DNA of 64,000 nt from contig NZ_JAQBNR010000024.1 of the NCBI RefSeq assembly GCF_028288465.1, positions 1-64,000 of the forward strand, written 5' to 3'. Source of the DNA: Ferruginibacter sp. Its GTDB lineage: Bacteria > Bacteroidota > Bacteroidia > Chitinophagales > Chitinophagaceae. The translations under genes were made by a program, and so were the position numbers. The notes below the pieces were generated by a model. The model was not told the origin of the DNA. It searched no databases and saw only the letters and a list, made by a program, of their open reading frames with translations. Shown in pieces: positions 45,110 to 53,470 of this stretch; position 1 is the stretch's first letter, and each line of letters begins with the position of its first letter.

Positions 45110-46378
45110 TTATTGTACTTCTTTTATTTTTTTGTCGTAGGCTGCAGATTTAACAGCATCTTTTTTTACATCATAGATGTTCTTCAGGATTGAAAGTGCC
45201 TGCTTGTAATTTACTTTTTCACCGGCCTTTGGTTTAGGATTTTCCGCATACAGGCTTACCACTTTTTCAGCATATGGAATGGCATCATTCATCTGCTTGG
45301 TGGCATTTGCTTCCATATCCTTTTTTGTTTTAAGATCGGCTGGTTTTGGCCCCTTTATTTTTCTTGCATCTTCTGACAGATCAATGGAATTGTTGTATAA
45401 GAAATTTGCCATTAAAAAGTTAGCCTCCTGTGTTGATTTGATTGCAATGGCTTTTTTTAAGATTTCTGGCAATTTTTCTTTAAAAGCAGTAGTATTGGCG
45501 GTTTTCATTTCATCGGAATAAATGTACCTGTACAATTCTACGCTGTAATTAAAAGACAGGATGTAATTATCAGGATACTTCGCCATCAATGCATCGTACT
45601 TTTCAAAAATCTGCGGCTTTTCTACACCGTCCGTAGCCTGCTCAATTTCAAGTGCTGTCCAATATTCTGCGCTTTTAGGATATAACTTTTTACCCTTTTC
45701 TACAATGTCGGTAAAAGCTGCCTGGTCTTTTTTATTTTTATAGTAATCTGCGAGGTACTGGTAAGCATCTACATATTGTGTATCAGCAATATTGGCATCT
45801 ACCAGTTTTTTATAAAAAATAGCCGCATCATCTTTTTTCTTAGCGTCGTTTGCAGCTATTGCTGTGTACAAAGTTAACATGGTGTCGATGCCATTGAATT
45901 TATATTTATTAGCGCCTTCCAGCCCTTTTGAATAAATAAAATCATGTACTTCGATGGCCTTTTTAAAATTTTCAAAAGCTACATCATAATTTTTCTGCGT
46001 GTAAGCTTTTACGCCCAGGTCAGACGAAAAACCGGCATACAAATCGAACAGAACAGAATTGTTTTCGTCTTTGGAAAGGGGTGCTTTTGGATCGAGCTGA
46101 AAATATTTTTGGATTGCATTAAATGCTTCGGTTTTCATGGCACCTGCATCCGTAATACTCATTGCTGAATCTTTCGATGTTAAATCATACGCAAAGCCTT
46201 TATAATACCAGCCATCCGGCTTTTGAGCATTTTTTTCTACCGCAAGATATTTATCTACAGCTTCTTTTGCTTGTTTTGTCTGACGCAGCAAAACATATTT
46301 TTTAACATCATCAATGCTTTGTGCAAATGCAATGTTAACCAACAGTACTGCGGCTGCGAAAAAGGAAAGTTTCTTCAT
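45110..46378 (-). CDS. Secreted TPR-like protein
   Basis: 422 residues with a signal peptide (MKKLSFFAAAVLLVNIAFAQ). The remainder is helical, with TPR-like pairs (QKNYDVAFENFKKAIEVHD; YVDAYQYLADYYKNKKDQAAF). Such periplasmic TPR proteins are common in Bacteroidota and often have scaffold roles. No catalytic motif; no specific function can be assigned. Confidence 0.8.
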   Translation of the reverse strand: MKKLSFFAAAVLLVNIAFAQSIDDVKKYVLLRQTKQAKEAVDKYLAVEKNAQKPDGWYYKGFAYDLTSKDSAMSITDAGAMKTEAFNAIQKYFQLDPKAPLSKDENNSVLFDLYAGFSSDLGVKAYTQKNYDVAFENFKKAIEVHDFIYSKGLEGANKYKFNGIDTMLTLYTAIAANDAKKKDDAAIFYKKLVDANIADTQYVDAYQYLADYYKNKKDQAAFTDIVEKGKKLYPKSAEYWTALEIEQATDGVEKPQIFEKYDALMAKYPDNYILSFNYSVELYRYIYSDEMKTANTTAFKEKLPEILKKAIAIKSTQEANFLMANFLYNNSIDLSEDARKIKGPKPADLKTKKDMEANATKQMNDAIPYAEKVVSLYAENPKPKAGEKVNYKQALSILKNIYDVKKDAVKSAAYDKKIKEVQ

Positions 46379-46571
46379 TTCAAATTTTATTTTAGGCGTT
46401 AAAGGTATTAGTTTGTTGTTAATTAGGATAAAAAGATCATGGAAATTTCATAAACCATGCCATAATTGGGGGCACATTTAAAAATTATTGCCAAAACTGC
46501 CGCTGCACGGAAAACATTGCGTTTATCGGTCCTATAAAGGTACAGGCTGAAACCGCTTACACTTCGATTCG

Positions 46572-46684
46572 GTTGCGCCAGGGATGGTAGCGGCACCCCG
46601 CAAAGCGCCGTAAACATGCCGGTTATTGGCAGGTGGTAACTATGGCGCTGCGGAGTAGAGCGGACAGCCCGCCGGGCGCCTGAA
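46572..46684 (-). repeat. GC-rich imperfect-palindrome element (probable Bacteroidota repeat)
   Basis: Read on the minus strand it starts CGCCCGGCGGGCTGTCCGCT and ends GCTACCATCCCTGGCGCAA. Inside, ctccgcagcgcc (RC of 46644-46655) pairs with 46596-46609 with one mismatch and a two-base bulge, and TGCC/GGCA pairs in the centre. It is markedly GC-richer than its surroundings. From memory, many Bacteroidota genomes carry intergenic elements with the same two ends (GGGCTNTCCGCT... and ...ATCCCTRRCGCAA). I cannot verify that here, and only one copy is in the window. Confidence 0.55.
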
Positions 46685-46733
46685 AGAATCAGCGCTTGGA
46701 GCAATGCTCTCTTCATCATAAAGACATTGTTGT

Positions 46734-46741
46734 TACATTTG
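46734..46741 (+). promoter_or_regulatory. Promoter -7 box for dnaG
   Basis: TAcaTTTG followed by C, 24 bases before the dnaG start codon. No -33 TTG at standard spacing. Confidence 0.5.
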
Positions 46742-46765
46742 CTTAAATAAAACAACACCTAACTT

Positions 46766-48709
46766 TTGATTTCTCCTAATACCATACAGCAAATTCTCAG
46801 CAGGATTGATATTATTGAGATAGTGGGCACTTTTGTAAAACTAAAAAAAAGAGGCACCAACTATCTGGGCCTGTGCCCTTTTCACAACGAAAAATCACCT
46901 TCGTTTACGGTATCGCCGGCAAAGGAAATTTACAAGTGTTTTGGTTGCGGCCGCAGTGGCAACAGCATTGGCTTTTTAATGGAGCATGAAAAGTACACCT
47001 ATGTAGAAGCGCTTCGCTGGCTGGCACAACGGTACAATGTGGAAATTGAAGAAACAGAAGTTTCGCCGGAACAAAAATTACAACAACAGAGTGCCGAGAG
47101 TTTATTTATCATCAACAATTTTGCACAGCAATTTTTTACCAATCATTTATTAAATACCGAGGAAGGCCAGGATATAGGCCTGAGCTATTTAAAACAACGT
47201 GGTTTCCGGGAAGAGATCATTAAAAAGTTTCAGCTGGGCTTTAACCCGGAGGCCAGGGATAGTTTCGCAAAAGCAGCCATTCAGGCGCAATACAATGTGG
47301 AGCTGCTGCAAAAAAGCGGGTTGGTGGCCATCAGGGATGAGCGGCCGGTGGACAATTACCGCGGTAGAATTATTTTTCCAATACATAACCAAAGCGGTAA
47401 AGTGGTTGGTTTTGGGGCAAGAATTTTAAAAACAAATGATAAGGCGCCAAAATACATCAATACACCGGAAAATGAAATTTATGTAAAAAGTAAAATTTTA
47501 TACGGAAGTTATTTTGCCCGCATGGCTATTGATAAAGCAGATGAATGTTTGCTGGTGGAAGGCTATACCGATGTAGTGAGTCTGCACCAGGCCGGTATTG
47601 AGAACGTAGTGGCCAGCGGCGGTACATCGCTTACACCCGACCAGTTGCGGCTGGTAAAAAAATACACCAACAACCTCACGATTATTTATGATGGTGATAG
47701 TGCCGGTATTAAAGCGGCGCTGCGGGGGATGGATCTTGCGCTGGAAGAAAGCCTGAACGTAAAACTGGTATTGATACCGGATAAAGAAGATCCGGACAGT
47801 TATGTAAATAAAGTAGGTGCTGCCGCATTTAAGGAATTTATTGCGGCCAATAAAAAAGATTTTATCCTGTTCCAGCTGGAAGTTTCTTTAAAAGATGCCG
47901 GAAATGATTCTGCAAAAAAATCGGCGGTGGTAAACCAGGTAGCAGAAACGATTTCTAAAATAAACAAGGCGGAAGACTTTACCCGTCAGCAGGATTATAT
48001 TAAGCAAAGCGCTGAATTATTAAAGATCGAAGAAGGTGGTTTGCATGCGCTGGTGAATAAATTTATACGGGAAAAAATTACCAGTGAAGAAAATAAAACG
48101 AACCGAAAAGAAGCCAATGACAATTTTGCTGCGCCTGCCGCTCCTTTTGAAATTGAAGATGACGCTGTTGGATTATTAAACAGGGATGAACAGCAGGAAC
48201 GGGCCATGGTAAGGAGTTTGCTTGAATTCGGTTTAAAAGAATGGGATGGTGAACAGCGTGTTGCAGACCATATGTTTGCAGAAATTGAGCACAACCAGCT
48301 GGAAGAAATGATTGACAATAAAAGCCTGATTGACCTGATAAAGACCTATAAAACCTGGTACGATAACGGGCTGGAGCCGAATGCGAAAACATTTTTATAC
48401 CATGAAGATTTTGCGCTGAGCGCCCTGGTGGTAAGTGTAATGGACTATAATTTTGAGATAAGCCATAACTGGAAAAATGTGTTTGAAGGGAAGATAGCTA
48501 CAAGAGAAGATTTATATAAGGAAGAAGTTTTCAGCACACTGAATTATTTAAAATTGCGAAAGATAAAACGCATGATGGACGAGAACCAGCGGGACATGGA
48601 GAAAGAGCAAACAATGGAAGAACAGCTGGTATTTCTGCAGATTCACCAGCACCTGAAACACATGGAAATTGAATTGACCAAACAGTTGGGAACGGTTATT
48701 TTCAGATGA
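46766..48709 (+). CDS. dnaG: DNA primase
   Basis: 647 residues. It starts with TTG at 46766: the in-frame codon two positions earlier is a stop (TAA at 46760-46762), no ATG precedes the conserved MISPNTIQQI, and that N-terminus matches the family. The zinc-binding CPFHNEKSPSF...CFGCG, the TOPRIM motif VEGYTDVVSLHQAGIENVVASGG and DGDSAG are all visible. It synthesises RNA primers on the lagging strand with the replicative helicase. The C-terminal helicase-interaction part is diverged, as usual. Confidence 0.95.
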   Translation: MISPNTIQQILSRIDIIEIVGTFVKLKKRGTNYLGLCPFHNEKSPSFTVSPAKEIYKCFGCGRSGNSIGFLMEHEKYTYVEALRWLAQRYNVEIEETEVSPEQKLQQQSAESLFIINNFAQQFFTNHLLNTEEGQDIGLSYLKQRGFREEIIKKFQLGFNPEARDSFAKAAIQAQYNVELLQKSGLVAIRDERPVDNYRGRIIFPIHNQSGKVVGFGARILKTNDKAPKYINTPENEIYVKSKILYGSYFARMAIDKADECLLVEGYTDVVSLHQAGIENVVASGGTSLTPDQLRLVKKYTNNLTIIYDGDSAGIKAALRGMDLALEESLNVKLVLIPDKEDPDSYVNKVGAAAFKEFIAANKKDFILFQLEVSLKDAGNDSAKKSAVVNQVAETISKINKAEDFTRQQDYIKQSAELLKIEEGGLHALVNKFIREKITSEENKTNRKEANDNFAAPAAPFEIEDDAVGLLNRDEQQERAMVRSLLEFGLKEWDGEQRVADHMFAEIEHNQLEEMIDNKSLIDLIKTYKTWYDNGLEPNAKTFLYHEDFALSALVVSVMDYNFEISHNWKNVFEGKIATREDLYKEEVFSTLNYLKLRKIKRMMDENQRDMEKEQTMEEQLVFLQIHQHLKHMEIELTKQLGTVIFR

Positions 48710-48809
48710 GGCGTGAGTGGTGACTTGTCAATGGTGGATAGCGAGTTGTGTACGGTGGTCGGTCGGACTGCATTTAATTATCCACTAATCAATTATCCAT
48801 TCCATGTCC

Positions 48810-49472
48810 CTACTTCTCCCCGTGAAATTTAGACACCCCATCTTTATGCAGCAACATTTTTACAAGTTGTATCACCGCTGTTAAAGCGAATATGCCACCG
48901 ATTACCCAGTTTAAATATTGCTGACTATTGGCAATTCTTTGGACCATCCATTTACCACCAAAAATAAAAACGCAGTTACCCATCAATGTTCCGATGCCGA
49001 TACCAATGATGTAGACATTGTACTGACTTTGTACAGGCTGCAGGATATTTTTTGTAAATAACACTGTACTCCAGCCAAACCAGAATGGTATCTGCACAGG
49101 GTTAATAGCACACATCAGCATACCCAACAAAAAACGGTGGAGGTGGTTATTGAGCATGATATTTTTTGTGTTACCACCACCTTTGGCAGCCGCAATAAAA
49201 CTACCAATTGCCAGCGCCACAATAATAGCCAGCGTAATCCATTCCATCCATTTCATCAGCCGGGTCTGTTTACGCACCCAATCAATACCAACCAGCGAAA
49301 TACGCACGTAAATCATTTCTACCAGCAACGAACCAAAAGAAAACCAGATGGCTTCCCGGATACTTTCCTGTATGCCAATTTGCATAGCGGCTACATTCAG
49401 CGTGCCCAATGGAAGCGATCCTAAAAAACTGATGACAAGTCCCCAAAGAAAAACCTTTATAATATTTGGCAT
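48810..49472 (-). CDS. LysE-family exporter
   Basis: The start at 49472 is chosen because it begins the hydrophobic MPNIIKVFLWGLVISFLGSLPLGTLN and sits four bases after a TAnnTTTG box; the longer start at 49556 adds a hydrophilic tail. ~220 residues with six predicted helices. The G-S-L-P-L-G-T-L-N segment fits the LysE/RhtB translocator superfamily (GxxPGP-like). These export amino acids or related small molecules. It is divergent from the UbiA/type III PKS operon. Confidence 0.78.
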   Translation of the reverse strand: MPNIIKVFLWGLVISFLGSLPLGTLNVAAMQIGIQESIREAIWFSFGSLLVEMIYVRISLVGIDWVRKQTRLMKWMEWITLAIIVALAIGSFIAAAKGGGNTKNIMLNNHLHRFLLGMLMCAINPVQIPFWFGWSTVLFTKNILQPVQSQYNVYIIGIGIGTLMGNCVFIFGGKWMVQRIANSQQYLNWVIGGIFALTAVIQLVKMLLHKDGVSKFHGEK

Positions 49473-49476
49473 TACG

Positions 49477-49484
49477 CAAAGATA
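49477..49484 (-). promoter_or_regulatory. Promoter -7 box for LysE gene, leaderless spacing
   Basis: The minus strand reads TAtcTTTG, CGTA, ATG. Confidence 0.45.
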
Positions 49485-49522
49485 AGTGGTTGAATATTTT
49501 GGCGTGCTAATGCTGTCTGCCT

Positions 49523-49564
49523 CAGCAGGTTTTTTGACCTGCTGGCTTAAGTGCATTAAATTAC
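49523..49564 (+). promoter_or_regulatory. Putative promoter/operator of the type III PKS operon
   Basis: The inverted repeat cagcaggt/acctgctg (49523-49530 with 49537-49544) contains TTTG at 49533-49536, a possible -33 box. A weak -7 box TAaaTTac (49557-49564) is 20 bases further on, ten bases before the UbiA ATG at 49575. The palindrome overlapping the -33 box could be a regulator site or just an RNA hairpin. Confidence 0.35.
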
Positions 49565-49574
49565 AGCATAAATT

Positions 49575-50441
49575 ATGCTCTTGATAAAATCATCCACTAT
49601 ACAACTACTGCGGTTTCATTTTTCGTTTTTCCTGATGCCGGTGTATTGGTTTGCTTTGAGCCAAACACCGCAAATCAATACTGGCCGGGCTATATTGATT
49701 TTTGTCATTTTGCATTTGCTGGTATATCCCGCCAGTAATGGTTATAATAGTTATATGGATAGGGATACTGAAAGCGTTGGGGGGATAAAAAACCCCATGC
49801 AACCCACACCGCAGTTATTTTACGTGACGATTTTGCTGGATGCCATTGCAATTGCTTTGAGTTGTTTCATCAGCATTTATTTTGTGCTTGGTATACTGGC
49901 TTACATTCTCGCTTCAAGGGCTTACAGTTACCGCGGCATTCGTTTAAAAAAATATCCAATCGCAGGTTATGTAACCGTGATCTTTTTCCAGGGAGCGGTC
50001 ACTTTTTTTTTGGTGATGCATGGCGGCAGCAACGATAAAACACTCGCTGTACCAGTGTTTGGCATGATTGCGGCTTCCCTGCTGATTGGCGGTTTTTATC
50101 CCCTTACGCAAATTTACCAGCACCAGCAGGATAAAGCCGATGGAGTAAATACACTGAGTTTACTACTCGGGTACAAAGGAACTTTTATTTTTACCGCCAT
50201 TGTGTACTTCGTTGCTGTTTCAACACTGGCATATCAATTGTTATCCACACTTCAGAAAAACAGTTTTTTTATCGTTCAAATCTTTTTTATCCCTGTGCTC
50301 GTATATTTTTTCTGGTGGTTCAGGCAGGTAACCCTTAAACATACAGCGGCAAATTTTGTTAACACCATGCGCATGACACTGCTGGCATCTGTTTGCATCA
50401 ATGCGGCCTTTATTACTTTATTTTTAATTGAAAAACTTTGA
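49575..50441 (+). CDS. UbiA-family prenyltransferase
   Basis: 288 residues, about eight or nine membrane helices. The first Asp-rich motif is NGYNSYMDRDTE (N58-x3-D62 plus D64) and the second is YQHQQDKADGVNTL (D186, D189). YSYRGIRLKKYP (117-128) is the family loop between them. UbiA enzymes attach a prenyl chain to an aromatic acceptor in the inner membrane. It is the first gene of the operon, and its TGA stop overlaps the next start by four bases (TTGA), so the aromatic acceptor is likely the type III PKS product (inference). Confidence 0.9.
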   Translation: MLLIKSSTIQLLRFHFSFFLMPVYWFALSQTPQINTGRAILIFVILHLLVYPASNGYNSYMDRDTESVGGIKNPMQPTPQLFYVTILLDAIAIALSCFISIYFVLGILAYILASRAYSYRGIRLKKYPIAGYVTVIFFQGAVTFFLVMHGGSNDKTLAVPVFGMIAASLLIGGFYPLTQIYQHQQDKADGVNTLSLLLGYKGTFIFTAIVYFVAVSTLAYQLLSTLQKNSFFIVQIFFIPVLVYFFWWFRQVTLKHTAANFVNTMRMTLLASVCINAAFITLFLIEKL

Positions 50442-51538
50442 GCAAAATTATTTCAATAGCCACAGGTGTACCACAATATAAACACCAGCAGGATGCTATT
50501 TTTGAGTTTGCTGATACTATTTATAGTGAAAGTGAAACCGACAGCAGGAAATTAAAATTTTTATATCGTCACAGCGGGATAGACACCAGGTATAGTGTAC
50601 TGCCCGATTATAGCAGCAATGCGGAAGACCGCCAATTCTATTCCAAATCAAAGAGCCTGGAACCTTTTCCTGACCTTGAAAAAAGAATGCAGTGGTTTGC
50701 CTGTAACGCTGCTAAACTTTCTGTAGAAACCATCCGGGATTGTATTGCAGACAAAATTGAGCCAGCCGAAATTACACACCTGATAACGGTTAGTTGCACG
50801 GGTATGAGTGCGCCGGGAATGGATCTTGACATTATGGAAACATTAGGTTTATCTCCCAATATTTTCCGCACATCGGTAAATTTTATGGGGTGTTATGCTG
50901 CTATCCATGCATTGAAAATTGCTGATGCACTTTGCAATGGCGACGAAAAAGCAAATATAATTATCGTATGTACTGAGCTTTGTACACTGCATTTTCAAAA
51001 AGAAAATTCAATTGATAATATTACCTCAACCCTGCTGTTTGCCGATGGTTGCGCCGCAGTTTTAATGCAGCATAACGCCGCAAGCGCAGGAGGTATGACG
51101 CTGAAAAACTTTTTTTCTGATGTTGCTTTTAAAGGTAAAAAAGATATGAGCTGGCAACTCTCCTCCCGCGGCTTTTTGATGACTTTAACAGGGTATGTGC
51201 CTGATCTTGTAAAGGAAGATTTTGACAGTTTATTAAACAAGGCCCTCCTGAATGCCGGGATGGACAAGGAAAGTATAAGTCATTGGTGTATACATCCCGG
51301 CGGAAAAAAAATACTGGAAGCCATCCAACAAAGTACCGGTTTAAAAGAAGAACAGTTGCAGTTTAGTTACGACGTGTTAAGGGAATATGGCAATATGAGC
51401 AGCCCCACAGTTTTGTTTGTTTTAGAAAAAATATTGCGTGAATTAAAAGAGGGCACGGCTATCAAAGATGCCGCTGTTTTTGGAGCTGCCTTTGGCCCCG
51501 GGTTAACTATGGAAACATTTATAGCAACCTATGATTAA
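50438..51538 (+). CDS. Type III polyketide synthase
   Basis: 366 residues, TTG start fused to the UbiA stop. The complete catalytic triad is present: Cys152 in NFMGCYAA, His286 in CIHPGGK and Asn319 in YGNMSSPT. The FGPGLT loop is near 353-358. Bacterial relatives (SrsA, ArsB/C, BpsA types) extend fatty-acyl starters with malonyl-CoA to alkylresorcinols or alkylpyrones. The starter and number of extensions cannot be read off. It is coupled to the methyltransferase by an 8-base overlap. Confidence 0.93.
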   Translation: MSKIISIATGVPQYKHQQDAIFEFADTIYSESETDSRKLKFLYRHSGIDTRYSVLPDYSSNAEDRQFYSKSKSLEPFPDLEKRMQWFACNAAKLSVETIRDCIADKIEPAEITHLITVSCTGMSAPGMDLDIMETLGLSPNIFRTSVNFMGCYAAIHALKIADALCNGDEKANIIIVCTELCTLHFQKENSIDNITSTLLFADGCAAVLMQHNAASAGGMTLKNFFSDVAFKGKKDMSWQLSSRGFLMTLTGYVPDLVKEDFDSLLNKALLNAGMDKESISHWCIHPGGKKILEAIQQSTGLKEEQLQFSYDVLREYGNMSSPTVLFVLEKILRELKEGTAIKDAAVFGAAFGPGLTMETFIATYD

Positions 51539-52238
51539 CCTTGCCAACAGATCCGCTGAAAAAGAAATTCTGGACAACGACAATATTGCTTTTGCCGATA
51601 TCAAGCAAAACATGCGGGAGCTGAACGTAATCAATACCTGGCTCGGTGGGCATGGAATCACTATCAAGGGCATGCAACAATTACTGCAGCATTTTAAACC
51701 AAATCAGCCTGTCACTATTTGCGAAATTGGTTGTGGCGGCGGTGATAATTTACAGGCTATAAACAAATGGTGCACAAAAAAAGGTATTGCTGTAAATTTT
51801 ATCGGGATTGATATCAAACAGGAATGTATTGACTTTGCAAAACAACAATATCCCGATTTGCCTTGTCACTGGATGGTAAAAGATTACCGGGATGTTTGGT
51901 TTGACAAAATGAAGCCGGATATTGTATTTTCTTCACTTTTTTGTCACCACTTTACAAATGAGCAATTGCTTAAAATGATGCAGTGGATGCGCAAGCAAAG
52001 TAGTACCGGCTTTTTTATCAACGATCTCCACAGGCATTGGCTGGCGTATTATTCTATCCGGCTCATTACGCGAATTTTTTCTTCCTCTTATCTTGTAAAA
52101 AATGATGCGCCCCTTTCTGTTGCCCGGGGTTTTAAATTATGTGAATGGAATAGTATATTTACAGGTGCGGCCATAAAAAATTATTCTATCAGCTGGAAGT
52201 GGGCTTTCCGGCATTTAATTGTTTGCATCAATGACTGA
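51531..52238 (+). CDS. SAM-dependent methyltransferase (class I)
   Basis: 235 residues. ICEIGCGGGDNLQAINKW is the SAM-binding motif I, followed by FIGIDIK (motif II acid) and DIVFSSLFCHHFTNEQL (motif post-I). In srs-type clusters the equivalent enzyme O-methylates the resorcinol or hydroquinone. Here it sits between the type III PKS and the FAD enzyme with 8-base overlaps on both sides. The acceptor is inferred from context only. Confidence 0.9.
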   Translation: MINLANRSAEKEILDNDNIAFADIKQNMRELNVINTWLGGHGITIKGMQQLLQHFKPNQPVTICEIGCGGGDNLQAINKWCTKKGIAVNFIGIDIKQECIDFAKQQYPDLPCHWMVKDYRDVWFDKMKPDIVFSSLFCHHFTNEQLLKMMQWMRKQSSTGFFINDLHRHWLAYYSIRLITRIFSSSYLVKNDAPLSVARGFKLCEWNSIFTGAAIKNYSISWKWAFRHLIVCIND

Positions 52239-53370
52239 AACGACACAATACGATGTAACTATTATCGGGGGCGGTCTTGCCGGGCTGGCACTTTCTATTC
52301 AACTGGCGGCCAAAAAATATTCAGTAGCGCTTTTTGAAAAAGAAGAATATCCTTTTCACAAAGTTTGTGGCGAGTACATCAGTCTTGAAAGCTGGGATTT
52401 TATTGAACGATTAGGACTACCGTTATCAGCAATGCAATTGCCTGTTATAAAAAAGTTAATCGTAAGTTCTCCTAACGGAAATGCATTGCAACATCAATTG
52501 CCATTGGGCGGTTTTGGCATCAGCCGTTACGTTATTGACTTTGAATTAAAGAAAATTGCTGAAGCTGCCGGAGTAAGCGTGCATGAGCACTGCAAAGTAG
52601 AAGATGTAATTTTTGCAGACGGGCAATTTGAACTGCATACCGCAAAGGGAAACTTTACCAGTACCATTTGTGCAGGAAGCTTTGGTAAAAGAAGCAACCT
52701 GGATGTAAAATGGAAACGAAGTTTCATCCTGAAAAAAAATAATAAGCTCAGTAATTATGTCGGCGTAAAATACCACATTAAAACAAACTTTCCGGCTGAC
52801 ACGATTGCACTGCACAATTTTAAGGATGGCTACTGCGGCATCTCAAAGGTAGAGGATGATACTTACTGTCTTTGTTATTTAACCAATGCTGCCAATTTAA
52901 GAGACAATGATAATTCCATCAGAGAGCTGGAAAAAAATGTGTTGTATAAAAACAAACATTTAAAAAATATTTTCGAAACAGCCACCATGCTGTTTTCTAC
53001 ACCCGTCACCATTTCCCAAATATCTTTTGCAAAAAAATCGCAGGTACAAAACCATGTATTATTATGTGGTGATGCCGCCGGAATCATCACACCCCTGTGC
53101 GGGAACGGTATGAGCATGGCTTTGCACAGCAGTAAAATTGCAGCGGAAGCTATTACTGATTTTTTAGAACATATTACCACCAGGCCACAGATGGAAGCTG
53201 TCTATGCCCGTAACTGGCAACAATTATTTGGTAAAAGGGTATTTGCCGGAAGGCTTATACAGGAGGGTTTTGGCAAAACATGGATCACCAATCTTTTTAT
53301 CAGCATAATGAAAAGGCTGCCGTTTTTAACAGGCTGGCTGATTAAGCAAACTCATGGTCAGCCATTTTAA
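52231..53370 (+). CDS. FAD-dependent oxidoreductase (monooxygenase/GGR-like)
   Basis: The ATG at 52231 overlaps the methyltransferase stop by eight bases; a TTG start at 52219 is possible but less likely. 379 residues. The N-terminal Rossmann motif is VTIIGGGLAGLALS and the FAD-phosphate motif is LLCGDAAGIITPLCGNGMSMA. The type is shared by geranylgeranyl reductases and aromatic ring hydroxylases. By position it would hydroxylate or oxidise the ring of the polyketide, giving a quinone or hydroquinone (inference). Confidence 0.9.
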   Translation: MTETTQYDVTIIGGGLAGLALSIQLAAKKYSVALFEKEEYPFHKVCGEYISLESWDFIERLGLPLSAMQLPVIKKLIVSSPNGNALQHQLPLGGFGISRYVIDFELKKIAEAAGVSVHEHCKVEDVIFADGQFELHTAKGNFTSTICAGSFGKRSNLDVKWKRSFILKKNNKLSNYVGVKYHIKTNFPADTIALHNFKDGYCGISKVEDDTYCLCYLTNAANLRDNDNSIRELEKNVLYKNKHLKNIFETATMLFSTPVTISQISFAKKSQVQNHVLLCGDAAGIITPLCGNGMSMALHSSKIAAEAITDFLEHITTRPQMEAVYARNWQQLFGKRVFAGRLIQEGFGKTWITNLFISIMKRLPFLTGWLIKQTHGQPF

Positions 53371-53470
53371 TGTCTTCAAAAAATTCCTTCTAAAAAGCGT
53401 ACAACCATGTTGGGATAGTCTACAATCGAAAAAATTCAGTCATCAAAAAATCAGGCATCAGCTATGCTCT

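Larger units (their letters stand above)
46379..46765. other. Intergenic region before dnaG with GC-rich structured element
   Basis: 387 bases between the divergent TPR and dnaG genes. They contain a GC-rich palindromic element (46572-46684) and a promoter box (46734-46741). A 111-codon minus-strand frame across it is rejected. Confidence 0.6.

Noticed and set aside
46423..46758. 111-codon minus-strand frame upstream of dnaG
   Set aside because: It runs through the GC-rich palindromic element, covers the dnaG promoter on the other strand and has no domain-like pattern; probably an artefact of the repeat.
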